Made by a program: the position numbers and the translations under genes | Assembly: GCA_964017045.1 (NCBI GenBank) | Contig: OZ024797.1 | Span: forward strand, 16,326,863-16,390,862 | Direction of reading: 5' to 3' | Source: Omphiscola glabra | Lineage: Eukaryota; Mollusca; Gastropoda; Lymnaeidae | DNA: 64,000 nt | Shown: piece by piece, positions 40,347 through 52,168 of the stretch | How the letters are laid out: every line of letters starts with the position of its first letter | How positions within the stretch are numbered: the stretch's first letter is position 1 | The notes under the pieces: generated by a model | The model's database searches: none | Told to the model about the DNA's origin: nothing | The model's input: only the letters and a program-made list of their open reading frames with translations

Positions 40347-42818
40347 CTATTTAGGTGCACTCATATGTGTTTTTGTGTGGGTGTGGGGGGGGGGGGTGCC
40401 AAACACTGGAACGATGTGGAATAACTTACACGTAGCCTGCATGAGAATTTAACAACCGAAGACAAATCTGAGGAAATCCTTATCAGCCATGAATGTGTAG
40501 AAGAAAAAAAAAATTAATTAAAATAGCTGATCACCCCAGCACTTGACGTTAACCTTTGGACGTGGTAGTGTTATAATGTGTACTCAAGTGTCGGGACTCT
40601 CTGACACGGAAATAAAAGCAGATCTAACCTACTTTTCATCGTAAAATGAGTTGTCAATTTAAATACATAGCCGTGTCCCTTCTTTTGGGGACGCTGCCTC
40701 AAAGTGCACACAACAGAGGCTACAAAGCTGTTCATTTCAAGTAAAAAGAACAGAAGAAAGTTACACACAAAAAATAAGCCTTTGATTAAAATACGCAGTC
40801 TCAAATTGTTCGTGGTGTGTTCTCTGCTTTAGTGAAGATTCTTCGAAATAGGATAATAATACTTAATAATTGGATAACTTGTGTGTAAAGGGGAGGGGGA
40901 AGGGCTGCGATGAAGTTTGGCAAATGGAAACAAATAGCAAAAGGTAGGGAAAAACCGGGGGGGGGGGGGGGGGTTACACAATTTAAAGAAACCAGGACGT
41001 GTCGGCAAAAAATATTTATCTCGAACTTTCCACAGCAAAATGTTAAGTTCTTGTATTTTATCTTATGGTTTACCTGTTTCATCTCGCCGAAGAAGGCTCT
41101 ATGCCGACATGTCCGTTGTTTCGTTTAGTTTAGTCTTTTTCTTCTTCAGTTTCCCCTATTTTACACTTTTTATTTACTCTTAGAAATACCTTCCTTGCAA
41201 ATATTATGGTAGAGAAACATTTTAATAAGGAAAGTGTAACGAGTCGTTGACAGTTGCGCGTCTAGATATTACCCCCCCCCTTTTTCCCCCCCCCCCCACA
41301 TGAAAAATTATTTAATTGGCCGAAAATGACCCCTTCACAATATTAAAAAAGTTCCACCTGGGGTGGACAAGACCCCTCTGCCCCACTCTTCCGACGCCAT
41401 CAGTGGTTACCGATAACAATAATCGCAAGCTCGAGTCACAAATTGACAGCTAGTCTGGAATTGACAGCTCGAGTCACGAATTGACTCTTTTTTTCAAATG
41501 GTGGTTAAATGAAATGACCTTAACGCTTTCTCACCCACACCCCTCTCACCCGACCCACCCCGTCGATACCCTTCCAACTCTAACACGTGACCCGGTCCGT
41601 GTCGTCTGTTTCCTATGCCTAAGTCTAAGTGAATGTGTGGGTAGCGGAGAGGTTACTCTTCCCTCTGTCACTGACTCTGTATTACAGTTGACAGGCCGTG
41701 ACACACCTAGGATAACTGAACTGTAGGATAAGGCAAGTATACAGTAGTTTTAGTCGAATTCAATCGGTAAAATAGAGCATAAATGGAAACAGCTGTGTAA
41801 CCAAGTCCTATTCTGACAAGTCCTGTCTCGTCAGAAGAACTTGAATAAGGCTATGTTTTGTGCGTATTGTCTATTGGGTGTGTACCGTCATTTGTGTGTA
41901 CGCTACTGGGAAGGTTACTGCTACGGTACGCTTGTTGATCGTTATCAGCACGGACACCTTTTCTACTCTGAGTAATCGCGTTGTTGACAGAACTAGACTA
42001 GTTCAGCTAAAGCCAACCTGGCTACACCTGGTAAAAAAAGGGGGGGGGGGGGTAAAGTGTGGGACACATAACATTTTAAATGCTTAAGAAACAGCTAAAA
42101 ATAAAATTATAAATATGATCATACTACACTAGAGTAACTAAAACTAGGCTAGTGTTCTTGTTCTGCCTCAATGATTATTAGTATTAGTACCTTTCTCCTA
42201 CCCCATTATTAAACGCTATTCTCACCCTCTTGCTCCTTGTATAATAGAGTGCGAAATATGTGGTGGTTGTGAGCATGCATGAGAAAAGGGGGGGAGGGGT
42301 CGTTGGTATAAAGGCGTGTTGCCAAGTGAGACCGAGATTACATTAAAAATATCCAGGTGGTTTGTTTACGTCAGTGTCGTGTTTCTCAGGCGATGTGCGT
42401 GTTGATCTAAATCGCCTGCAGTTACCGTGTGCCAGGGTCGTGCAGAGGATTTTTGGCTCCCCGAGCAAATTCAAATTTTAGGCCTCCACAAATGTCAAAA
42501 TAATTGTATCATTTATTCAAATGTATCTTTCTCTCTGGTGAGCCCATGGCCCATGCGTTCAGGGCCCCGAGTAATTTTCTCGGTCGCCTCGGCCCTTCCG
42601 GGCCGCTTAATAAATGTGTGTACATTTTAATTTACCACACACAAAAAAAAAAATGTTTTAAAAATCTCCAAATCTGAACCTATTGTTGATTAAATTCTTC
42701 ATTCTCATGTAACTTTAAAGTTGCTATAAATAAATGACAATGAATGCGTCATTCGTTTGATTAGGGTTATCAAATGTTGGGTGCAGCTGCTTTTCCCAGA
42801 AATTAGAAAAGTCTAACG
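40347..42818. other. Intergenic, no gene; homopolymer runs
   Basis: G or C runs occur at 40386-40396, 40958-40972, 41272-41297 and 42041-42052. 42430-42610 appears to be an old hAT-type fragment (GGGCCCCGAG, GGCCGCTTA). ORFs of up to about 90 codons show no domain, codon bias or splice context. Confidence 0.4.
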
Positions 42819-43014
42819 CAGTGATTCTCAACCTTCCTAATGCGGCGACCCTTTAATACAGTTCTTTATGTTGTGCCGACCCCCAACCACAAAATTATTT
42901 TCTTTAGTATTTCATACTTGTATAGTATATGTGTTTTCCGATGGTCTTAGGCGACCCCTGGGAAAGGGTCGTTCGACCCTAAAGGGGTTGCGACCCACAG
43001 GTTGAGAACCGCTG
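42819..43014 (-). mobile_element. SPIN-like hAT MITE with perfect 8-bp duplication
   Basis: 196 bp, opposite orientation to 36439-36653. Starts CAGTGATTCTCAACCTTCC and ends GGTTGAGAACCGCTG. Flanked on both sides by GTCTAACG (42811-42818 and 43015-43022), so the insertion is intact. Confidence 0.88.
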
Positions 43015-43058
43015 GTCTAACGTGAACGTGCCGAGGCCAGGCAACACTGCTTTAAACG

Positions 43059-43254
43059 CAGTGGTTCTCGACCTTCCTAATGCCACGACCCTTTAATACA
43101 GTTCCTCATGTTGTGGCGACCCCTCAGCCACAAAATTATTTTCGTTGCTACTTCATAATTGTAGAGAATATGTGTTTTCAGATGTCTTAGGTGACCCCTG
43201 ACAAAGGGTCGTGCGATCCCCAAGGGGTCGTGACCCACAGGTTTAGAACCGCTG
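43059..43254 (-). mobile_element. SPIN-like hAT MITE, second of a close pair
   Basis: 196 bp, same orientation as the copy 44 bp to its left. Starts CAGTGGTTCTCGACCTTCC and ends GTTTAGAACCGCTG. Flanks CTTTAAACG and CTTTAATG are near matches and differ from the neighbour's duplication, so the two are separate insertions. Confidence 0.85.
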
Positions 43255-43782
43255 CTTTAATGTGAATTTAGGATTTTGGATCAGTTTGACTCATGCGTAG
43301 TGAAGGTATTGTCTTCCAGTTCGGGAAAAAATGTTACCTAAATTTAAATAAAAAAATAATATTTAAAAAAAATTCAATTAACATCGTGAGGCTGTTCATA
43401 TAGACATACACTATTATTACATTTACACAATTTTGATAACATATTTATAGCATCAAATTTTACCCAATTGTACCTTTGCTTGGTTTAAACCTCCATTTTA
43501 AAGTTAGCATTACTTTATCATCGTGTGTTAAACAGAGCATATCGACATTTCAAGAACGTTTAAAACTTGCCCCATGTTATTTTAATGAAGTTGTGAAACA
43601 CACTTTAGACGGTAACGACAGTCGCGTAAGTTGTGTGTTGTAGTTGAAACCATTTCTAAAAAGCAAAAGAGTCAAGGGGGGGGGGGGGGGACAGTTACTG
43701 TTTGTTGAATCCTGGATTACTGCCTCAGCAGCTGGAGTCCTTTGAACTATCCGACTCCGCACCGCAGTTCTCTTGAATAAGT
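43255..43782. other. Intergenic, no gene
   Basis: AT-rich, with a G run at 43677-43690. Nothing recognised. Confidence 0.4.
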
Positions 43783-44003
43783 TAATCAGTAAAGTGTCCA
43801 TGTCCACATTAGAGTTAAGTTTATCAGTAAACTGTCCATGTTCACATTAGATTTAAGTTAATCAGTAAACTGTCCATGTTCACATTAGAGTTAAGTTAAT
43901 CAGTAAACTGTCCATGTCCACATTAGAGTTAAGTTAATCAGTAAACTGTCCATGTTCACATTAGAGTTAAGTTAATCAGTAAACTGTCCATGTTCACATT
44001 AGA
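43783..44003. repeat. About 38-bp minisatellite, 6 copies
   Basis: Unit contains TTAATCAGTAAACTGTCCAT then GTTCACATTAGAGTTAAG. Confidence 0.9.
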
Positions 44004-44601
44004 GCGAAAAATATTTGTGTAGCAATCGTCACCAGACTCAGTATCTCCGTGTTGATGACAAATTATGACTACATCTCAAGTGTTTTCATTGTGTGTTTTC
44101 TAGCAAGTGAATCTTATAGTTTGACCTGATTTTGATCACAGTTTCGAAAGATGCCTTAAATCGTTAAGACACACCATTTTTACTTACATTATTTTTTACC
44201 CCCCCCCCCCGAGAGATGAAGAAAGCCACCCCATAACTGTTGTAGCATAGCCTAAGCACCCCCCCCCCCACCCTCAATGCCTTGGTTAACAGTTATTTCC
44301 CTTTTCATCATACTTTTATTCTTCGGTTATAATTTCTGTCTCGTATTGCAAATTCATTGAACTCAACAGGCTGACATCCAAGTGACTATTAACTATCGAA
44401 CTCAGATATGATAACATTTCCATTTATATAAGATTGTCAACAAAGCTGGAATCTTCGGTCTCGCCCTCTCTCTCCCCTTCCACTCCCTCTCCTCCCCTCC
44501 CAACCATCCTTTTATCTCCCCAATATCTTTCAACTATGTCAGAAGTTGTTCTTATGTTTGATGGAACAAATTGAATACGTTTCTTTCAAATTGTATCAAT
44601 G
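44004..44601. other. Intergenic, no gene
   Basis: Poly-C runs at 44202-44211 and 44262-44271 and a CT-rich stretch at 44460-44520. Nothing else recognised. Confidence 0.4.
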
Positions 44602-46095
44602 ACCACACTAGCTGACTTGGTGATAAATAATTACTGACCACACTAGCTGACCTGGTGATAAATAATTACTGACCACACTAGCTGACCTGGCGATAAATAA
44701 TTACTGACCACACTAGCTGACCTGGTGATAAATAATTACTGACCACACTAGCTGACCTGGTGATAAATAATTACTGACCACACTAGCTGACCTGGTGATA
44801 AATAATTACTGACCACACTAGCTGACCTGGCGATAAATAATTACTGACCACACTAGCTGACCTGGTGATAAATAATTACTGACCACACTAGCTGACCTGG
44901 TGATAAATAATTACTGACCACACTAGCTGACCTGGTGATAAATAATTACTGACCACACTAGCTGACATGGTGATAAAACATTACTGACCACACTAGCTGA
45001 CCTGGTGATAAATAATTACTGACCACACTAGCTGACCTAGCGATAAATAATCACTGACCACACTAGCTGACCTGGCGATAAATAATTACTGACCACACTA
45101 GCTCACCTGGCGATAAATAATTACTGACCACACTAGCTGACCTGGTGATAAATAATTACTGACCACACTAGATGACCTGGTGATAAATAATTACTGACCA
45201 CACTAGCTGACCTGGTGATAAATAATTACTGACCACACTAGCTGACCTGGTGATAAATAATTACTGACCACACTAGCTGACCTGGTGATAAATAATTACT
45301 GACCACACTAGCTGACCTGGCGATAAATAATTACTGACCACACTAGCTGACCTGGTGATAATTAATTACTGACCACACTAGCTGACCTGGCGATAATTAA
45401 TTTCTGAACACACTAGCTGACTTGGTGATAATTAATTACTGATCACACTAGCTGACTTGGTGATAATTAATTTCTGACCACACTAGCTGACTTGGTGATA
45501 ATTAATTTCTGACCACACTAGCTGACCTGGCGATAAATAATTACTGACCACACTTGCTGACTTGGTGATAATTAATTACTGACCACACTAGCTGACTTGG
45601 TGATAATTAATTTCTGACCTCACTAGCTGACTTGGTGATAATTAATTTCTGACCACACTAGCTGACTTGGTGATAATTAATTTCTGACCACACTAGCTGA
45701 CCTGGCGAGAAATAATTACTGACCACACTAGCTGACTTGGTGATAATTAATTTCTGACCACACTAGCTGACTTGGTGATAATTAATTTCTGACCACACTA
45801 GCTGACCTGGCGATAAATAATTACTGACCACACTAGCTGACTTGGTGATAATTAATTTCTGACCACACTAGCTGACCTGGCGATAAATAATTACTGACCA
45901 CACTAGCTGGCCTGGTGATAATTAATTTCTGACCACACTACATGACCTGGTGATAATTAATTTCTGACCACACTGCTGACCTGGTGATAATTAATTTCTG
46001 ACCATACTAGCCGACCTGGCGATAGTTAATTTCTGACCACACTAGCTGACCTGTTGATATTTAATTTCTGACCACACTAGCTATCCTGGTGATAG
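44602..46095. repeat. 35-bp minisatellite, about 42 copies
   Basis: Unit CTGACCACACTAGCTGACCT then GGTGATAAATAATTA. Two variants are segregated: AAATAATTACT dominates the left two thirds and AATTAATTTCT the right third. The largest array in the window, about 1.5 kb. Confidence 0.95.
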
Positions 46096-46576
46096 TAAAT
46101 TACCTTTAGCGACCTGAATTCGGCTCGGCCAGTCGGCTACAAATCAGGTTTGACTGCGAAAAACATGGCTCTTGACAGGTTCTTGATATAAATTGGGTTC
46201 TCAATTTTTTTAAAATTGTACTGCTGCTGATTTTTGCTATTTTTCCTAATGAGTTTGCCGACCACTGCCCTATTGGAACCCCTGGACTAAATGTTTCTAT
46301 TATTACACAAACGTTTTTATTTCTCAGGAAAGGGTCGATGAAAGAATTTCTTTGAACGGTCATGGCCGATTTCACATATATTTATTAAATAGGTTTTCCT
46401 TAACGGACGACTATTTCTTGGTAAAATATGGGTTAATCATATAGAGCTGTTTACGTGACCAGTATCATGTCAGGGGTTAATAAAAAACAGTGGATTGTTA
46501 CATCTGTAATGAACCTTTTTAAAAACCCAAACCAGTGAACTCCCCCAACCCCGAGCCACACTGGCGCTGCAACGGT

Positions 46577-46925
46577 CACTAGGGTCAGTGGCATCACAGG
46601 GGTCCTCAGCAAGTCAGTCAGTGGCGTTACTAAGGTCCTGAGCATCAAATTCACTGGCATCACTAGGGTCCTCAGCATCTCTGTCAGTGGCGTTACTAGG
46701 GTCCTCAGCATCTCTGTCAGTGGCATCACTAGGGTCCTCAGCATCTCTGTCAGTGGCATCACTAGGGTCCTCAGCATCTCTGTCAGTGGCGTTACTAGGG
46801 TCCTCAGCATCTCTGTCAGTGGCGTCATTAGGGTCCTATATACACTCCTGAGAATCCTTGTCAGTAGCGTCTGTAGGGTCGAATATACACTTCTGAGCAT
46901 CCCTGTCAGTGGCGTCTCGAGGGTC
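46577..46925. repeat. 33-bp minisatellite, about 10 copies
   Basis: Unit CAGTGGCGTTACTAGGGTCC then TCAGCATCTCTGT. As 33 is a multiple of 3, the - strand stays open and reads MLRTLVTPLTE repeatedly (46451-46900). This is most simply a by-product of the repeat. Confidence 0.92.
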
Positions 46926-47282
46926 TGGGTACACCCTAAAGCGAGTCTTTGAATCTGCTCCTGGCAATGACTAGATTGGACAGGTCATCTCCAAGGTCAT
47001 TTATGTAAGTGCGAAACTAAATGAAAGTTATGTCTCAAGATAACACAATGGTAGAACGGATGGGTGTCTTCCGGAACTCAATGAATATTTATTTTCTTGA
47101 ACAATGGTCAGTTCGGGTCACTTGGTCAAGTGGGCGTTGTTACATGGTGTATAGGCTAATTGACGGTGTGCTTCATTTGGCTCGCTCAAAGGTAACATTT
47201 GTGTTTGGTTTGATAAGTTTGAGTGTTTTTTCTATTCAACTGGTGGACCACACCAATATGATTATGTCAAATCTTTTACATA
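46926..47282. other. Short unique interval
   Basis: Open for 95 codons on + (47021-47308), without recognisable features; no gene claimed. Confidence 0.4.
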
Positions 47283-48234
47283 TGTTAGTGATACAAGTGT
47301 TGATGTAGCTAGTGATAAAAGTGTTGGTGTTAGGGGCATGCAGCTAGTGATACAAGTGTTGATGTACAAGCCATGCAGCTAGTGATACAAATGTTGATGT
47401 ATGGGCCATACAGCTAGTGATACAATTGTTGATTTTAGGGGCATGAAGTTAGTGATACAAGTGTTGGTGTTAGGGGCATGCAGCTAGTGATACAAGTGGT
47501 GATGTATGGGAGATGCAGCTAGTGATACAAGTGGTGATGTATGGGCCATGCAGCTAGTGATACAAGTGTTGATGTATGGGCCATGCAGCTAGTGATACAA
47601 TTGTTGATGTATGGGCCATGCAGCTAGTGATACAATTGTTGATGAATGGGCCATGCAGCTAGTGATACAAGTGTTGATGTATGGGCCATGCAGCTAGTGA
47701 TACAAGTGTTGATGTATGGGCCATGCAGCTAGTGATACAATTGTTGATGTATGGGCCATGCAGCTAGTGATACAATTGTTGATGTATGGGTCATGCAGCT
47801 AGTGATGTATGGGCGATGCCGCTAGTGATACAAGCGTTGATGTATGGGCCATGCAGCTATTGATACAAGTGTTGATGTATGGGTCATGCAGCTAGTTATG
47901 TATGGGCGATGCGCTAGTGATACAAGTGTTGATGTATGGGCCATGCAGCTAGTGATACAAGTGTTGATGTATGGGCCATGCCGCTAGTGATACAAGTGTT
48001 GATGTATGGGCGATGCCGCTAGTGATACAAGTGTTGATGTATGGGCCATGCAGTAGTAATACAAGTGTTGATGTATGGGCCATGCAGCTAGTGATACAAG
48101 TGTTGATGTATGGGCCATGCCGCTAGTGATACAAGTGTTGATGTATGGGCGATGCCGCTGGTGATACAAGCGTTGATGTATGGGCGATGCCGCTAGTGAT
48201 ACAAGTGTTGATGTATGGGTCATGCAGCTAGTTT
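47283..48234. repeat. 35-bp minisatellite, about 27 copies
   Basis: Unit ATGGGCCATGCAGCTAGTGA then TACAAGTGTTGATGT. Some units are truncated (TGATGTATGGGCGATGC). Unrelated in sequence to the 35-bp array at 44.6 kb despite the same period. Confidence 0.93.
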
Positions 48235-48867
48235 TCTTTACAGGGTAAATATGTCTTGAGTCGTCTGCAGAGTCTTGTAATTAATTATGCTGACCCCTGA
48301 CCAACATAATCTTCTGTAACCTGTGATGGCATTAAATAATTGGTCTTTAAATAAATGAACCAGACATCGCCTTCTTAAACACCTTGTACTTAATGCCATT
48401 TCAGTTTCACTGGTCGGCAGAAGCAGTAGATTTATTAAATAAAATATAAACCAAAGAAGAGAGATAAAACACCAGTCTAGACAAAATGTCGTCGTGTCGC
48501 TTTGTATAAATCTGTGATAACAAAATAGTTCCAGTTCCATCTTCAATCTCACAGTTATCAGCTGGTAAATGCGCACTATACAACCGCTGCACTATAAGTT
48601 GGGCGTCTATCGATTTGCTATACACAACATGTAGCTTGGATGGCAGTGTTGATCAATTCTTTAGGTGGTCACAGCTGGGGGTCAGCTATGTATTCCATGT
48701 CATGTTGCCATTTATGTATTAGCTCATCTATTATTTTCCAACACGAAGCATTAAAAGCTGGGTTTGTCTACAAAATTTTTCTTTAGAGATCAATGATTAC
48801 GTGTTGATGTAATGATATCGACTCTTGAAGTATTTGTAGGGATTATGGCAGGTGACCGACCCAATGA
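48235..48867. other. Intergenic, no gene
   Basis: Overlapping - strand ORFs of 72 and 112 codons (48238-48625) show no domain or splice pattern. Considered non-coding. Confidence 0.4.
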
Positions 48868-48940
48868 ATGTTGGCTGGGTGGTATGTCGTGGGACAAAGG
48901 TCATGCTGACTGTACTTGGGTTTGAATCCCCTATGCCCAC
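48868..48940 (+). mobile_element. tRNA-like SINE head fragment
   Basis: A-box-like TGGCTGGGTGG and B-box-like GGGTTTGAATCCC are separated by about 45 bp. It has no CCA end or convincing cloverleaf, so it is read as a SINE or tRNA pseudogene fragment. Confidence 0.45.
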
Positions 48941-49319
48941 GTCTGTCTTCAATGACCCGAAACAAGATGAATGACAGCCTCACAACAGACATGTTAGATA
49001 ACAGCCTCACATTTTAAATATTTCAAGAATTTTTATAAAAATTGAAAGGGTAAACAAATCATTCATTAAAAGTCAAAAGGGGAGAGGTAGACAGTAGCAG
49101 CCCGTTAATTAAAGAAATATACAAATACATTTGAACCTGGGATAATGAACTTAAACCGTGACCCAGTTCTTAAACCCAAAAATTTGTCCCCATTGAAATC
49201 AATGTAAATTCCATTAATCTGTTTCACTCATACAAATATGGGATTTTTTTACATGTACGTATTTTTCTCAGGCAAAATTTATGGACACCACTCGCTTTAA
49301 AGTCATTAGTGTTGGCATC

Positions 49320-49810
49320 TGTTTGGACCAACACATCACTGTCCATCTGGACATTTGTACTCTCTGTTTTGACCAACAAATCACTGTCCATCTGGACATT
49401 TGTACTCTCTGTTTTGACCAACAAATCACTGTCCATCTGGACATTTGTACTCTCTGTTTTGACCAACAATCACTGTCCATCTGGACACTTGTACTCTAAG
49501 TTTTGACCAACAAATCACTGGACATTTGTACTCTCTGTTTTGACCAACAAATCACTGTCCATCTGGACATTTGTACTCTCTGTTTTGACCAACAAATCAC
49601 TGTCCATCTGGACATTTGTACTCTCTGTTTTGACCAACAATCACTGTCCATCTGGACACTTGTACTCTAAGTTTTGACCAACAAATCACTGGACATTTGT
49701 ACTCTCTGTTTTGACCAACAAATCACTGTCCATCTGGACATTTGTACTCTCTGTTTTGACCAACAAATCACTGTCCATCTGGACACTTGTACTCTTATGT
49801 TTTGACCAAC
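49320..49810. repeat. 45-bp minisatellite with higher-order structure, about 11 copies
   Basis: Unit AAATCACTGTCCATCTGGAC then ATTTGTACTCTCTGTTTTGACCAAC (given in two parts). A variant pair (CAATCACTG with CACTTGTACTCTAAG, then a short unit lacking TGTCCATC) appears at about 49470-49530 and again at 49640-49700. So a block of about 171 bp has itself been duplicated. Confidence 0.92.
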
Positions 49811-50045
49811 AAATTGCTGTCCAACCGCCTGACACCCTCCAGCTAAAGAGGGGTCCGGGGGCCTCCGCCGGAAACTGTTAGCTATTTTGAGACCTAGACA
49901 TCTTTTTAAATTTACATTCACTTGTGTAGTTTAATTTAAACTCTGAGGCGTGTCATAAACGAAAACAATAATTTTGCAGAGAATACTTATTTATTGATAC
50001 AGATTTTACAACATAATACAACACAACAAATTAAATTTCTCTAGT

Positions 50046-50524
50046 CTAGGATTTAAATTGAGGATATTTGGCTGTTGTCCCAGCCTTTGTTAAAACCTTC
50101 TTCGTATCTAATATAAAGTTGTAAAAACTAGAACAGTCCATTTCGAAATTGTAGAGAACCTGCAGGATTGCAGAAAGGGTCTCCACTCTCATCTTGTTTC
50201 TTTGGTCCGTCCATTGAATGTACATGAGCGAAAAGATTCTTTCAGTATTACCAATATGGGCAGGGATCGCTGCGTTGGCAGAATGGCGGAGGGGGAACAG
50301 TGCAGCCATCACACAAGCCCACATCACTACGAACACTGGGTACACAGCTAGCCAAAATATTACTTGAAGTTATATTACAAATTAGGAAGTTTTAGTGATT
50401 TTAAAATGTGCTTGGTTTTAGAAACGGGACATTTAGGCGTCCCGAGAGACATTTTCAGGACACCGGGTGCGATCGTGAAAACACGGGACAAAACCATTTT
50501 TACGGGACGTCTGGTCCACCCTAG
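50046..50524 (-). pseudogene. hAT transposase C-terminal remnant and terminal repeat
   Basis: The - strand from 50345 to 50046 reads through the hAT dimerisation region: AAIPAHIGNTERIFSLMYIQ, WTDQRNKMRVETLSAIL, and NFEMDCSSFYNFI to the stop. In hAT proteins this follows as N/S-x-x-x-E-R-x-F-S-x-M...R-N-x-x. The segment 50420-50524 contains GGGACGTCTGGTCCACCCTA, which on the - strand reads as a hAT-type terminus. The catalytic part is deleted, leaving terminus and tail. Not functional. Confidence 0.75.
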
Positions 50525-50655
50525 GATACAGGCGTATAGGTGCATTAGTAATGGAAAGTATCACTCGTTGACTGAGACCCCACACATTAAATTAAAAAAA
50601 AATTAAACGAGATTTCACCGTAGAACGATTTGTCCGTCGACTGGGGCGTTCGTTA

Positions 50656-50795
50656 TCTGGGTGCCCTACTGTATTCTGGGTGCCCTACTGTATTCTGGGT
50701 GCCCTACTGTATTCTGGTTGCCCTACTGTATTCTGGGTGCCCCATTGTATTCTGGGTGCCCCACTGTATTCTGGGTGCCCCACTGTATTCTGGGT
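50656..50795. repeat. 19-bp tandem repeat, 7 copies
   Basis: Unit TGGGTGCCCTACTGTATTC; later copies have CCCCACTG. Confidence 0.93.
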
Positions 50796-51027
50796 GTTCA
50801 TAGTTAGAATTTGTTAAAGTTAATGTTATTGTTTCATTTGCTCTCCAGCTGCTGGCATTATTACAGGAAATAAATAGTAAATACGTTATTCATTGTATAT
50901 ATTATTAATTATTTTAAAATAAATAAATAAGCAAATGAAATCTATACCCCATTAAAAAATTGTTGTAGTAGCTCACTAAGTGCTGCGTTAAAGATATCAT
51001 AGGTTATATTTAAAACCATCGACGGAA

Positions 51028-51180
51028 TATTGTAATCCCATTTCTGTTAATTGTGAGTGCAGTTATTGTATTGTAACTATTGTAATCCCATCTCTGTTAA
51101 TTGTGAGTGCATTTATTGTATTGCAACTAGTGTAGGCTCATGTTAGTTAATTGTGTTGCACTTATTGTAATGTACTATTG
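51028..51180. repeat. About 58-bp tandem repeat, 2.5 copies
   Basis: ATTGTAATCCCATTTCTGTT then AATTGTGAGTGCAGTTATTG and TATTGTAACT, repeated with divergence. Confidence 0.7.
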
Positions 51181-51227
51181 TAACCCAGAAAAGAAGCAGA
51201 AAAACGTGCTCTTTGCTCAACACACAC

Positions 51228-51330
<103 letters not shown>

Positions 51331-51767
51331 GTGTGTGTTTGTGTGTGTTTCTCTGGTCTGATAACTGCAATGTCTCGTCATGCCAGCCCTAGGATCACGT
51401 TGATCTGTGTAGTGATAGCATGCTTAGCTTCTTAGAATTAGGCCACAGACCTCTCCAGGCCAGTTGGATTCTTTAGGTCTTACAACAAATCTTAAATTTA
51501 CACTTTAACTAGTTTCATATATGTCCTATGTTTCTGACACGCGAAGAGTGGTGTCATTAGCTGACACCATTCGATTTAACCACAATACCCGTCTCCAAAT
51601 GTACCCAAACGCAGATCGAATAGGAGTTTTATGGAACCCACTTTGTCTAATATGCTATCGCCATCTTGTCTGAAACGAGAGGCTGTGTGATTTGTAAAAT
51701 TATAATTAGGTCTTTTGTTCGTGATCTCATTGTCACAAGTGTTACATAACTAACACGTGTGTTATTG

Positions 51768-52168
51768 GTTGTGTTTATTACGTTGATTATATTGTGTTTA
51801 TTACTTTGATTATGTTGTGTTTATTACGTTGATTATATTGTGTTTATTACGTTGATTATGTTGTGTTTATTATGTTGATTATGTTGTGTTTATTATGTTG
51901 ATTATGTTGTGTTTATTATGTTGATTATGTTGTGTTTATTATGTTGATTATGTTGTGTTTATTATGTTGATTATGTTGTGTTTATTATGTTGATTATGTT
52001 GTGTTTATTACGTTGATTATATTGTGTTTATTATGTTGATTATGTTGTATTTATTATGTTGATTATGTTGTGTTTATTATGTTGATTATGTTGTGTTTAT
52101 TATGTTGATTATATTGTGTTTATTACGTTGATTATATTGTGTTTATTATGTTGATTATGTTGTGTTTA
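51768..52168. repeat. 23-bp minisatellite, about 17 copies
   Basis: Unit GTTGTGTTTATTATGTTGATTAT with TATGTTG/TACGTTG variants. Confidence 0.95.

Noticed and set aside
40801..41128. Overlapping ORFs of 69-93 codons with Pro or Gly runs
   Set aside because: The Pro/Gly stretches come from a long G run at 40958-40972; no other support.
44602..46095. A CRISPR-like array
   Set aside because: Units are contiguous tandem copies without unique spacers, and the genome is eukaryotic.
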